Assembly: GCF_007833165.1 (NCBI RefSeq)
Contig: NZ_VOBQ01000026.1
Span: 1-61,100 of the forward strand
Direction: 5' to 3'
Source: Caenimonas sedimenti
GTDB taxonomy: Bacteria > Pseudomonadota > Gammaproteobacteria > Burkholderiales > Burkholderiaceae_C
DNA length: 61,100 bases
How positions within the stretch are numbered: the stretch's first letter is position 1; each line of letters opens with the position of its first letter. The notes under the pieces were generated by a model. The model was not told the origin of the DNA. It saw nothing but the letters and a program-made list of their open reading frames with translations, and did not search any database. Both the position numbers and the translations under genes were made by a program. Shown piece by piece: positions 18,859 through 27,230 of this stretch.

Positions 18859-19788
18859 TTAGACCCGGTCAATAATCTTTTCACCGAACAGGCCCTGCGG
18901 CCGGAACAGGAGCACCACCAGCGCCAGCATGTAGGCGAACCAGATCTCGATGCCGCCGCCCACCATCGGCCCGATGTAGACCTCCGAGAGTTTCTCGCCC
19001 ACGCCGATGATCAGCCCGCCGATGATGGCGCCGGGCACCGACGTGAGGCCGCCCAGGATCACGACGGGCAGGGCGCGCAGCGCAATCGACGACAGCGAGA
19101 ACTGCACGCCGAGCTTGGAGCCCCAGATCATCCCCGCCACCAGCGCCACCACGCCGGCGACGCACCACACGATGACCCAGATGCGATTGAGCGGGATGCC
19201 GATGGACTGGGCCGCCTGGTGGTCGTCCGCCACGGCGCGCAGCGCGCGGCCGGTGCTGGTCTTCTGGAAGAACAGCGTCAGCAGCGCCACCAGGGCCGCG
19301 GCGATCACCGCCGCGATCAGGTCTTCCTTGTTGATCAGCACACCGCCCTGGAAGGTGGATTCCAGTGCGATCAGCGGCTCCTTCGGCATGCCGATGTCGA
19401 TCTTGTAGATGTCGCTGCCGAAGATCGTCTGGCCCAGCCCGTCCAGGAAATAGGTGATGCCCAGGGTCGCCATTAGCAGCGTGGCACCCTCCTGGTTGAC
19501 CAGGTGGCGCAGCACCAGCCGCTCGATCATCCAGGCCACCGCGAACATGATGATGCCGGCCGCGATGAAGGCCAGCACGTTGGCCAGGATGACGCTCTCG
19601 AAGCCCAGCCACTTGGGCAGCCAGCCGGCGAAGCGCGCCATCGCGAGCGCGGCGAACAGCACCATCGCGCCCTGCGCGAAGTTGAAGACGCCGGAGGCCT
19701 TGAAGATCAGCACGAAGCCGAGCGCCACCAGCGAATAGAGCATGCCCGTCATCAGGCCGCCCAGCAGTGTTTCGAGGAAATAGCCCAT
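18859..19788 (-). CDS. livH: Branched-chain-type ABC transporter permease (LivH)
   Basis: A 309-residue inner-membrane permease. The ATG at 19788 (MGYFLETLLGGLMTGMLYSL) lies 2 bp after the livG stop and gives the standard LivH N-terminus; the frame is open further upstream but that part is out-of-register livG. GFVLIFKASGVFNFAQGAMV is the classic LivH motif and GRALRAVADDHQAAQSIGI the coupling loop. Eight or so membrane segments. Order livG-livH-livM is normal for the family. Confidence 0.93.
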   Translation of the reverse strand: MGYFLETLLGGLMTGMLYSLVALGFVLIFKASGVFNFAQGAMVLFAALAMARFAGWLPKWLGFESVILANVLAFIAAGIIMFAVAWMIERLVLRHLVNQEGATLLMATLGITYFLDGLGQTIFGSDIYKIDIGMPKEPLIALESTFQGGVLINKEDLIAAVIAAALVALLTLFFQKTSTGRALRAVADDHQAAQSIGIPLNRIWVIVWCVAGVVALVAGMIWGSKLGVQFSLSSIALRALPVVILGGLTSVPGAIIGGLIIGVGEKLSEVYIGPMVGGGIEIWFAYMLALVVLLFRPQGLFGEKIIDRV

Positions 19789-19790
19789 GG

Positions 19791-20645
19791 TCAGTGACTG
19801 GTCCCGAGGTAAGCCTTGATGACTTCGGGGTTGTTGCGCACTTCGTCCGGCGTTCCATCCCCGATCTTCTTGCCGTAATCCAGCACCACCACCCGGTCGG
19901 AGATGTCCATCACCACGCTCATGTCGTGCTCGATCAGCACGACGGTGGTGCCGAACTCGTCGTTCACGTCCAGGATGAAGCGGCACATGTCCTGCTTCTC
20001 TTCCAGGTTCATGCCGGCCATGGGTTCGTCGAGCAGCAGCACCTGCGGTTCCATCGCGAGCGCCCGCCCGAGATCCACGCGCTTCTGCAAGCCGTAAGGC
20101 AACTGCCCCACCGGGGTCTTGCGGAAGGCCTGGATCTCCAGGAAGTCGATGATCTTCTCGACGTATTCGCGGTGCTGGATCTCCTCGCGTTCGGCCGGGC
20201 CGATGCGCAGGGCCTGCAGGAAGATGTTGCTCTTGATGTGCAGGTTGCGGCCCGTCATGATGTTGTCGAGCACGCTCATGCCCTTGAACAGGGCCAGGTT
20301 CTGGAAGGTGCGGGCGATGCCCATCTCGGCCACCTGCCGGCTCTTCATGTGGTGGAAGCTCTTGCCGCGGAAGGTGATCGTGCCCTGCTGCGGCTGGTAG
20401 ACGCCGTTGATGCAATTGAGCATCGAGCTCTTGCCCGCGCCGTTGGGGCCGATGATGGCGCGCACCTCGTGCTCGCGCACGTCGAACGAGATGTCGCTGA
20501 GCGCCTTCACCCCGCCGAACGCCAGCGAGATGTTCTGCACGTCGAGGATGACCTCGCCGAACTGGCGCTGGGTGCCGGCCGGGGCGGGTTCGGGTGCGCC
20601 CCCGTTGCTGCCGCCTGGTCCTGGGTGGTCTCTCATGATCTTCAT
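19791..20645 (-). CDS. livG: Branched-chain-type ABC transporter ATP-binding protein (LivG)
   Basis: A 284-residue ATPase with an unusual proline/glycine-rich N-terminal extension of about 30 residues before FGEVILDVQNISLAFGG. Walker A is GPNGAGKSSM, the Q-loop region is ARTFQNLALFKGMSV, Walker B is VLLLDEPMAGMN, and the H-loop is LIEHDM. The start overlaps the stop of the upstream acyl-CoA synthetase (ATGA). Works with LivF on LivHM. Confidence 0.93.
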   Translation of the reverse strand: MKIMRDHPGPGGSNGGAPEPAPAGTQRQFGEVILDVQNISLAFGGVKALSDISFDVREHEVRAIIGPNGAGKSSMLNCINGVYQPQQGTITFRGKSFHHMKSRQVAEMGIARTFQNLALFKGMSVLDNIMTGRNLHIKSNIFLQALRIGPAEREEIQHREYVEKIIDFLEIQAFRKTPVGQLPYGLQKRVDLGRALAMEPQVLLLDEPMAGMNLEEKQDMCRFILDVNDEFGTTVVLIEHDMSVVMDISDRVVVLDYGKKIGDGTPDEVRNNPEVIKAYLGTSH

Positions 20646-22576
20646 GCCGCCGCCCTCACCGGCGCGAAGGTGCGGGAATCCATGATCTTCAGCGTCGCGC
20701 TCACGCTGCCGGTGCGTCCATCCTCGAACTTCACCTGCGTTTCAATGTACTGCTCCGACTTGCCGCCGTACAGGGCATCAACCAGCACCTGGTACTTGTC
20801 GGCGATGTAGCCGCGGCGGACCTTGTTGGTGCGCGTCAGCTCGCCGTCGTCGGCATCGAGCTCCTTGTGCAGGACGAGGAAGCGGTGGATCTGGCTGCCC
20901 GCCAGCTTGTCGTCGCCCGCCAGGTCCAGGTTGACCTTCTCCATGCATTCCTTGATCAGCTGGTAGACCTCGGGCTTCTGCGCCAGGTCGGTGTAGCCCG
21001 CGTAGGGCAGGTTGCGCTTCTCCGCCCAGTTGCCGACCGCCTCGAAGTCGATGTTCACCATCGCGCAGACCATGTCGCGCCGGTCGCCCACGGCCACCGC
21101 TTCCTTGATGTGCGGGAAGAACTTGAGCTTGTTCTCGATGTACTTGGGCGCGAACATGGAGCCGTCGGCGAGCTTGCCGACGTCCTTCGCGCGGTCGATG
21201 ATCTTCAGGTGGCCTTGCGCGTCCAGGAAGCCGGCATCGCCGGTGTGGTACCAGCCCTGCGCGTCCTTCACTTCAGCGGTGGCCTGCGGATTCTTGTAGT
21301 ACTCCTTCAGCAGGCCGGGCGACTTGATCAGGATCTCGCCGCTTTCGGTGACCTGGATCTCGACGCCCTGCACGGGGATGCCCACGGTGTCGGAGCGCAC
21401 CTGGTTGTCCGGCTGCATGCAGACGAACACCGCGGTCTCGGTGGAGCCGTAGAGCTGCTTGAGGTTGACGCCGATGGCGCGGTAGAAGGTGAACAGGTCG
21501 GGGCCGATCGCCTCGCCCGCCGTGTAGGCCACGCGCACCCGCGACATGCCCAGGTTGTTGCGCAGCGGCCCGTAGACGGCGAAGTTGCCCACGGCATAGA
21601 GCAAGCGGTCGAGCGCGCCGACAGGTTGGCCGTCGCGCAACGCGGGGCCGACCCGGCGCGCCAGGTCCATGAACCAGCTGAACATGCTGCGCTTGATGGC
21701 GCTGGCGTCTTCCATGCGGATCATCACGCTGGTGAGCAGCGATTCGAAGATCCGCGGCGGCGCGAAATAGTAGGTCGGGCCGATCTCCTTCAGGTCGATC
21801 ATCACCGTGGCGGCCGACTCCGGGCAGTTCACCACGAAGCCGCAAGCCAGCCACTGCGCGTAGCTGAAGATGTTCTGGCCGACCCAGGCCGGCGGCATGT
21901 AGGCCAGCACTTCCTCGGCGGTGGTGAGCTTGTCGAACTCGGCGCCCGCCTTCGCGCGATCGAGCAGCGTGCGGTGGGTGTGCACCACGCCCTTGGCGTT
22001 GCCGGTGGTGCCCGAGGTGAAGAACATCGCCGCCACGTCGTCCGGCTTCGCTTGCTCCACCGTCGTGCGGAAAAAGCCGGCATTGGCCTCGCCGAACACA
22101 CGGCCGGACTCGATCAGTGCGTCCAGCGATTGCAGGCCGGGTTCGTCGTACTTGCGCAGCCCGCGCGGTTCGTCATAGAAGATCGCCGCCAGCTGCGGGC
22201 ATTGCGCACGCGCCTCGAGCAGCTTGTCGACCTGCTCCTGGTCCTCCGCGAAGGCGAAGCGCACTTCGGCGTTGTTGATGGGGAACACGACTTCAGCGGC
22301 TGCGGCGTCCTGGTACAGGGGCACGGGGATGGCGCCGAGCGACTGCACGGCCAGCATGGTGGCGTAGAGCCGCGGACGGTTCGCGCCCACCACCACCATG
22401 TGCTCGCCTCGCGTCAGCCCGGCCTGGTGCAGCCCGCAGGCGATGCGCTCGACCAGCAGCGCCATCTCCGCCCAGCTGCGCGACTGCCAAATGCCGTACT
22501 CCTTCTCGCGCATCGCGGCGGCGCCCGGCCGCTCGGCGGCGTGCTGCAGCAGCAGGCGGGGGAAAGTCGTCTCCAT
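20642..22576 (-). CDS. AMP-dependent long-chain-type acyl-CoA synthetase
   Basis: A 644-residue adenylate-forming enzyme of the large FadD/ACSL-like group. Seen: TSGTTGNAKGVVHTH at about residues 190-204, QLYGSTETAVFVC, WYHTGDAGFLDAQG, and IIDRAKDVGKLADGSMFAPKYIENK where bacterial long-chain enzymes carry the equivalent of the ACSL C-terminal motif. It is the first gene of the leftward Liv operon and coupled to livG, so uptake and CoA activation are cotranscribed. Two CoA ligases of different families therefore flank this one transporter. Start supported by the family MxxTxPRLLL opening. Substrate: an aromatic or branched/long acid, not resolvable. Confidence 0.88.
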   Translation of the reverse strand: METTFPRLLLQHAAERPGAAAMREKEYGIWQSRSWAEMALLVERIACGLHQAGLTRGEHMVVVGANRPRLYATMLAVQSLGAIPVPLYQDAAAAEVVFPINNAEVRFAFAEDQEQVDKLLEARAQCPQLAAIFYDEPRGLRKYDEPGLQSLDALIESGRVFGEANAGFFRTTVEQAKPDDVAAMFFTSGTTGNAKGVVHTHRTLLDRAKAGAEFDKLTTAEEVLAYMPPAWVGQNIFSYAQWLACGFVVNCPESAATVMIDLKEIGPTYYFAPPRIFESLLTSVMIRMEDASAIKRSMFSWFMDLARRVGPALRDGQPVGALDRLLYAVGNFAVYGPLRNNLGMSRVRVAYTAGEAIGPDLFTFYRAIGVNLKQLYGSTETAVFVCMQPDNQVRSDTVGIPVQGVEIQVTESGEILIKSPGLLKEYYKNPQATAEVKDAQGWYHTGDAGFLDAQGHLKIIDRAKDVGKLADGSMFAPKYIENKLKFFPHIKEAVAVGDRRDMVCAMVNIDFEAVGNWAEKRNLPYAGYTDLAQKPEVYQLIKECMEKVNLDLAGDDKLAGSQIHRFLVLHKELDADDGELTRTNKVRRGYIADKYQVLVDALYGGKSEQYIETQVKFEDGRTGSVSATLKIMDSRTFAPVRAAA

Positions 22577-22634
22577 GCGGTTCCTTCGTGGGATGTGGTC
22601 CGGCTCAGGGGCGGAATGTAGGCCGCTGTTTGAC

Positions 22635-22672
22635 GCCGTCTTGTCTTTGCGACGACATTCCTCGGGAATGTC
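22635..22672. promoter_or_regulatory. Candidate Crp/Fnr-family operator upstream of the Liv operon
   Basis: Contains TGTC-N8-GACA (22642-22657) within a 23-bp block that matches 20 of 23 positions of the block at 23970-23992. It overlaps a second perfect inverted repeat, GACATTCC-TCG-GGAATGTC (22654-22672). It lies 66-81 bp upstream of the acyl-CoA synthetase start. Confidence 0.65.
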
Positions 22673-22705
22673 CTACTAGGGTCTGCCCTTGGGATTTCAA
22701 GCGGG

Positions 22706-22770
22706 CCACCGCGGAACCGGCTTTGCCGGGCCGCGGGTGGCGCCCCCTTGAGGGGGGGCGGCGCAGCCGC
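22706..22770. repeat. Three tandem GC-rich hairpins
   Basis: Hairpins at 22706-22740 (CCACC...GGTGG enclosing CCGGC-ttt-GCCGG), 22741-22760 (CGCCCCC with a TTGA loop) and 22758-22770 (GCGGC-gca-GCCGC) lie between the receptor gene stop at 22787 and the synthetase promoter. They probably end or stabilise the receptor transcript, but there is no clear T-run. The composition resembles short intergenic repeats common in Comamonadaceae (recollection, not searched). Confidence 0.6.
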
Positions 22771-22786
22771 TTCGGGGGTGGGCCAT

Positions 22787-23923
22787 CTATCGGATGAAGC
22801 GGCCGTCGCGGCCGACCATCGTCAATTCGACGAAGCGGGAGGCATTGCGTCCCGGCTCGCTGAAGTTCACCTCGAAGCCGCCCAGCTCGTACCGGCGCAG
22901 CTGCCAGCCGGCATCGATGAACGCAGCGCGGCTGGCGTTGCGGCCGGCGCGGCGCAAGACTTCGCAGAACACGCGGGCGTTGATGTAGCCCTCCAGCGCC
23001 AGGTGCGAGGGCTCGAGCTCCACGCCCGCTGCCTTCCACGCCTGCTGGAACTCGCGCACCACCGGCACGACGGCGTTGCCGGGCGAAGGCACGACCTGCG
23101 ACACCGCGATGCCGGTGGCGTCGTCGCCCAAGGCGCGCAGAGTCGCTGCCGGGCCCATCACCGACAGCGCATACAGCGGCAGGCCACGGCGCTGTGCGCG
23201 GATGGCCTTGACGAAATCGAGCGTCGGCTTGCCGGCCAGGCCCACGAGCACCGCCTCTGGCGCGGCGGCGGCGAGCTTGGCCGCGGCCTGCGCGGCGTCC
23301 TTGCCGTCGTTCTCCACCGTCACGGTGGTGGCCCCGCCCAGCTTGTGCTTTTCCATCGCCACCTGCGCGCCCGCCAGCACCTCCTTGCCGAAGGCGTTGT
23401 TCTGGTAGGCGATCCCGATGCGTTTGATGCCGATCGTGGCCAGGTGCTGCACCAGTTGCTCCGCTTCGTCGGGATAACTGGCGCGGATGTTGAACACGTT
23501 GCGGGCGCCGGGCGGCCGCGCCAGCAACGCGCCGGTGAACGGCGCAAAGAACGGCACGCCGTTTTCCAGCACCTTGGGCAGCATCGCGCCGATCATCGGC
23601 GTGCCCATGCAGTTGAAGAGGGCGAAGCAGTCCTTGTCGGTGAGGAAGGCCTGGGCATTCGCCAACGCCCGCGGGACGTCGTAGCCATCGTCGCGCACCT
23701 GCAGCTCGATGGGCCGGCCGTGGATCCCACCCTTGGCATTCACGGCGGCGAAGCAGGCTTTCGCGCCCTGGTGCATCGCCTGGCCCAGGTCTCCGAGCGG
23801 ACCGCTGAGCGCGATGCTCTGGCCGATGCGCCAGGGAACGGCGTCCTGCGCGCGCGTTGCGGCGACCCAGGGAGCGGCGACGAGGCCCGCGAGCAGGCGG
23901 CGGCGGATGGCGGATGGTTTCAT
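22787..23923 (-). CDS. ABC transporter substrate-binding protein (Liv type), second receptor
   Basis: A 378-residue periplasmic binding protein. Signal peptide with two arginines (MKPSAIRRRLLAGLVAAPWVAATRAQ). Seen: IGQSIALSGPLGDLGQAMHQGAKA, INARVFCEVLRRAGR and the type I fold pattern, typical of the Peripla_BP_6/LivK family. It is monocistronic and carries its own copy of the palindromic site found before the Liv operon. It probably gives the same permease a second ligand specificity (inference). Divergent from the Crp/Fnr gene. Confidence 0.9.
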   Translation of the reverse strand: MKPSAIRRRLLAGLVAAPWVAATRAQDAVPWRIGQSIALSGPLGDLGQAMHQGAKACFAAVNAKGGIHGRPIELQVRDDGYDVPRALANAQAFLTDKDCFALFNCMGTPMIGAMLPKVLENGVPFFAPFTGALLARPPGARNVFNIRASYPDEAEQLVQHLATIGIKRIGIAYQNNAFGKEVLAGAQVAMEKHKLGGATTVTVENDGKDAAQAAAKLAAAAPEAVLVGLAGKPTLDFVKAIRAQRRGLPLYALSVMGPAATLRALGDDATGIAVSQVVPSPGNAVVPVVREFQQAWKAAGVELEPSHLALEGYINARVFCEVLRRAGRNASRAAFIDAGWQLRRYELGGFEVNFSEPGRNASRFVELTMVGRDGRFIR

Positions 23924-23969
23924 GGACGCTCCTCGGTGGAAAGAGCGCGAGACTAGAAGCCCGCTTGTT

Positions 23970-23992
23970 GCCGCCGTGTCTTTGCAACGACA
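23970..23992. promoter_or_regulatory. Second copy of the candidate Crp/Fnr operator
   Basis: TGTC-N8-GACA at 23977-23992, embedded in the shared 23-bp block. It lies 54-69 bp upstream of the receptor start (leftward) and 38-53 bp upstream of the regulator start (rightward), so one site could serve both. Confidence 0.65.
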
Positions 23993-24029
23993 ATTTAGGG
24001 GAGAGCCCTGCCCCGGACTAACCCCAGAA

Positions 24030-24755
24030 ATGGTCGCCGAACTGACACTTCACCAGCGCCGCCGCGATCCCAAGCCGGACGAACTGGCCGGCATCCCGTG
24101 GCTGGCCATCCTGCTGCCGAGCGAACGCGAGCGGGCCGTGCCGGACATCAAGGTGGGCGACGCCCTGCCCGGCGACTTCGTCTGCCGCATCGGCCGGCCG
24201 GTCACATACTGGTTCGGCGTCGTCGAAGGCCTGCTGAAGATGAGCACCGACAACGCCGACGGCCAGACGATGACGTTCACCGGCGTGCCGCCCGGCGGCT
24301 GGTTCGGCGAGGGCACGGCACTCAAGCGCGAAAGCTACCGCTACAACATCCAGGCGCTGCGCAAGAGCGTGGTGGCGGGGCTGGAGGTGGACACCTTCCA
24401 CTGGCTGCTGGACCACTCGATCGGCTTCAACCGCTTCGTCATGAACCAATTGAACGAGCGGCTCGGCCAGTTCATCGCCGCGCGCGAGATCGACCGGATG
24501 AACAACCCCGACCTGCGCGTCGCGCGCAGCCTGGCATCGCTCTTCAATCCGGTGCTGTACCCCGGCGTCGGCGAAGTCCTGCGGATCACGCAGCAGGAAC
24601 TGGCCTACCTGGTCGGCCTGTCGCGCCAGCGCGTGAACGAAGCGCTGTCGTCGTTGCAGGAGCAGGGCATCATCCGGGTCGAGTACGGCGGCCTGCGCAT
24701 CCTCGACCTGCCGTCCCTGCGCTCCACGCTTTTCATTTCCCGACCGCATGCCTGA
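24030..24755 (+). CDS. Crp/Fnr-family transcriptional regulator
   Basis: A 241-residue regulator: an N-terminal cyclic-nucleotide-binding-like beta-roll (about 35-145; IGRPVTYWFGVVEGLLKMS, GGWFGEGTAL), dimer helix (about 150-185) and a C-terminal winged helix with RITQQELAYLVGLSRQRVNEAL at about 190-211. The FGEGTAL stretch resembles the Crp phosphate-binding cassette but lacks the full E-R-S-A pattern, so cAMP binding is doubtful, and no Fnr-type cysteine cluster is visible at the N-terminus. The ATG at 24030 gives normal length. Its position beside two matched palindromes suggests that it controls the Liv/CoA-ligase locus. Confidence 0.88.
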   Translation: MVAELTLHQRRRDPKPDELAGIPWLAILLPSERERAVPDIKVGDALPGDFVCRIGRPVTYWFGVVEGLLKMSTDNADGQTMTFTGVPPGGWFGEGTALKRESYRYNIQALRKSVVAGLEVDTFHWLLDHSIGFNRFVMNQLNERLGQFIAAREIDRMNNPDLRVARSLASLFNPVLYPGVGEVLRITQQELAYLVGLSRQRVNEALSSLQEQGIIRVEYGGLRILDLPSLRSTLFISRPHA

Positions 24756-25527
24756 GCCCACGCCGAACTCTTCCACCACCAGCCGATTGAACAAGCGCAT
24801 GGCCGAACTCGGCTTGTGCTCGCGCCGCGAGGCCGACGACTGGATCGCCAGGGGCTGGGTGAAGGTCAATGGCGCAATTGCCCCGATGGGCCTGCAGGTC
24901 GCGCCTGACGCGCGCATCGAGGTCGATCCGAAAGCGCGGGGCCAGCAGCGCGAGCAGGTGACCGTGTTGCTGCACAAGCCCATGGGCTACGTGAGCGGGC
25001 AGGCCGAGGACGGCTACCAGCCGGCCGTGGTGCTGTTCCAGGCCCGCAACCGATGGCAGGACGACCGCTCGCCGCACCGCTTCGCGCCCGCGCAACTGAA
25101 AGGGCTGGCACCGGCGGGGCGGCTCGACATCGACTCGACGGGCCTGCTGGTTCTCACGCAGGACGGCCGGGTGGCGCGTCAGCTGATCGGCGAGGACTCC
25201 GGCATGGAGAAGGAATACCTGGTACGGGTGGAGTACGGCGCGGTCACGAATGGCGTTCAGGCTGCGTTTCCGCCCGCGCAGATCGCGCGCCTGCGCCATG
25301 GCCTGAGCCTGGACGGGCAGGCGCTCAAGCCCGCGAAGGTGGACTGGCAGAACCCCGAGCAACTGCGCTTCGTGCTGACCGAAGGCAAGAAGCGGCAGAT
25401 CCGCCGCATGTGCGAATTGGTCGGCTTGCGGGTGGTCGGGTTGAAACGGGTGCGCATCGGACGCATCCACCTGGGGAATCTGCCGGTGGGCCAATGGCGC
25501 TATCTCGCGCCAGGCGAACGTTTTTGA
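24748..25527 (+). CDS. RluF-like rRNA pseudouridine synthase
   Basis: A 259-residue enzyme of the RsuA/RluB/E/F family that isomerises uridine in rRNA. An S4 RNA-binding domain is at about residues 12-60 (RLNKRMAELGLCSRREADDWI), the catalytic aspartate motif is GRLDIDSTGLLVLTQDG at about 127-143, and EGKKRQIRRMCELVG is the C-terminal family motif. RluF (23S position 2604) is the nearest recognisable member. It overlaps the regulator gene by 8 bp, an apparently accidental operon partner. Somewhat shorter than Escherichia coli RluF (about 290). Confidence 0.88.
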   Translation: MPEPTPNSSTTSRLNKRMAELGLCSRREADDWIARGWVKVNGAIAPMGLQVAPDARIEVDPKARGQQREQVTVLLHKPMGYVSGQAEDGYQPAVVLFQARNRWQDDRSPHRFAPAQLKGLAPAGRLDIDSTGLLVLTQDGRVARQLIGEDSGMEKEYLVRVEYGAVTNGVQAAFPPAQIARLRHGLSLDGQALKPAKVDWQNPEQLRFVLTEGKKRQIRRMCELVGLRVVGLKRVRIGRIHLGNLPVGQWRYLAPGERF

Positions 25528-25531
25528 AGGG

Positions 25532-26563
25532 ATGGCAATGACGAAGAATCTGTCCGTGGTGGCGGTGCTGGCACTGTCGCTGTGGGGCGGCGGCGCGCAG
25601 GCCCAACAGGCCGTCAGCGCGATCTGCAGCACCGACCAGTCCTGGTGCGAACTCGCGGCGCAGGAGTTCACCAAGGCGACCGGCGTGCGCGTGCAGCAGA
25701 CGCGCAAGCCGACGGGTGAAGCCCTGGCCCAGATCCGCGCGGAAGCCACCAACCCGAAGACGGACATCTGGTGGGGCGGCACCGGCGACCCCTACTACCA
25801 GGCGGCCGAGGTCGGCCTGCTCGACGCCTACCGGCCGGATTACCTGGCGGATCTGCACGGCTGGGCGGTGCGCCAATATGCAATGAGCCAGAACCACGTG
25901 GGCGGCTTCTACACCAGCGCCATCGGTTTCGGCTGGAACGAGGAGGTGCTCAAGAAGAAGAAGCTGCCCGCCCCCAAGTGCTGGAAGGACCTGCTCGATC
26001 CGCGCTACAAGGGCGAGATCGAGACGTCGCACCCGGGCGCCAGCGGAACGGGCTACACCATCCTGGCGGGCCTGGTGCAGATGATGGGCGAGGAGCAGGC
26101 CTTCGATTACCTGAAGAAGCTGAACCGCAACGTCACGCAGTACACGCGCAGCGGCACGGCGCAGGCCCGCAGCGTGGCGAAGGGCGAGGTGGCGATCGGT
26201 GTGAGCTTCATCTTCGGCTTCGAGAACGAGCGCATCACCAACAAGTTTCCGGTGGCCTCGGCCGGCCCCTGCGAGGGGACCAGCTACGAGATCGGCGGGA
26301 TTGCGCTGGTGAAAGGCTCGCGCAACCGAGAGGGCGCGAAGCGCTACTACGACTGGCTGATGAGCCCGGCCGGGCAGCAGATCGGCGCCCGGGCCAACAG
26401 CCTGCAGGTGCCGGCGAACAAGACCTTCAAGCCAGACCCCCGGATCCCCACGATCGACGACGTGCGGTTGATCAAGTATGACTTCGAGAAATACGGGAGG
26501 GCCAGCGAGCGGCGGCGGCTGGTGGACCGGTGGGTGAGGGAGGTCGAAGCATTGCCGAGATGA
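25532..26563 (+). CDS. Periplasmic iron(III)-type/2-aminoethylphosphonate-type ABC substrate-binding protein
   Basis: A 343-residue binding protein of the FbpA-like class II group. Signal peptide MTKNLSVVAVLALSLWGGGAQAQQ; either ATG 25532 or ATG 25538 may start it. Seen: WWGGTGDPYYQAAEVGLL, GFGWNEEVLKKKKLPAPKCW and ASGTGYTILAGL. The ligand-binding tyrosine pair typical of iron FbpA is not evident, so a phosphonate, sugar phosphate or other anion is also possible. It is 4 bp after the pseudouridine-synthase stop, with no permease or ATPase next to it, so an orphan receptor. Confidence 0.82.
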   Translation: MAMTKNLSVVAVLALSLWGGGAQAQQAVSAICSTDQSWCELAAQEFTKATGVRVQQTRKPTGEALAQIRAEATNPKTDIWWGGTGDPYYQAAEVGLLDAYRPDYLADLHGWAVRQYAMSQNHVGGFYTSAIGFGWNEEVLKKKKLPAPKCWKDLLDPRYKGEIETSHPGASGTGYTILAGLVQMMGEEQAFDYLKKLNRNVTQYTRSGTAQARSVAKGEVAIGVSFIFGFENERITNKFPVASAGPCEGTSYEIGGIALVKGSRNREGAKRYYDWLMSPAGQQIGARANSLQVPANKTFKPDPRIPTIDDVRLIKYDFEKYGRASERRRLVDRWVREVEALPR

Positions 26564-26585
26564 ATCCCGGCGCCGGCAAGCGACG

Positions 26586-27230
26586 TCAGGGCGAGGCGGC
26601 GGTGAAAGTCACCTGACCACTGTAGGCACCGGCCGGCGGCACGGCCACGGGGTTGTAGCCGAAGGTCCAGGTTCCGCTTTGCTGGGTGACGCGATTGCCG
26701 AACGAAGACCCGGCGATGTTGACCGTTGCGCCCGCGCCGGCGTCTGGGATCAACGGTGCCGGCAGGTCGGCACTGCTGGACGTGATGGTGATCTGGGAGA
26801 ACGGGATGCTGTTCAGGCCGCTCACCAGCGCGGTGGTGACGGCCGCACGCACCGTGACCTGGCCCGCATTGCTGCGCACCTCCACCGGCAACACGTTCGT
26901 CGACGAAGTCCCGGTGAACGTCGGGGCGGCTGCGTTCCAGGGCACGACGACGTTGTTGGCTGTGGCCGGGGGAACCGTCGGCGCCGCGGGAATGGACGGG
27001 ACCAGGGTGAAGGCCACCGTCTCCACCGTCGTGCTCGCTGTGGGATACGCGCCAGTGCCCACCCGGAAGAAGATGAACTTCCCGATGTTCAGGACGAAAT
27101 CCAGTCGTGCCACGGCGGACAGGGCCGCGGAGGCGCTGCCGCCCCCATCCGTGTCGGTCTCTGCCCGCACCGCGCCGATGGCCGCAAGCGCGGCGCCCAG
27201 GGCGACTGCATGGCGCCAGGGACGCCTCAC
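26586..27230 (-). CDS. Secreted pilin-like protein, third paralogue of the chaperone operon
   Basis: A 214-residue exported protein: signal peptide about residues 1-23 (VALGAALAAIGAVRAE), then a beta-strand-rich, alanine/threonine/valine-rich body without cysteines or repeats. It shares two features with the products at 29200-29823 and 28551-29162: an early ...FVLNIGKFIFFRVG segment (compare LILLRVG) and a C-terminal strand pattern ending AGAYSGQVTFTAASP. That C-terminal pattern resembles the subunit strand contacted by PapD-like chaperones. Coupled by ATGA to the chaperone gene. No exact family recognised; a minor fibre subunit is inferred. Confidence 0.7.
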   Translation of the reverse strand: MRRPWRHAVALGAALAAIGAVRAETDTDGGGSASAALSAVARLDFVLNIGKFIFFRVGTGAYPTASTTVETVAFTLVPSIPAAPTVPPATANNVVVPWNAAAPTFTGTSSTNVLPVEVRSNAGQVTVRAAVTTALVSGLNSIPFSQITITSSSADLPAPLIPDAGAGATVNIAGSSFGNRVTQQSGTWTFGYNPVAVPPAGAYSGQVTFTAASP

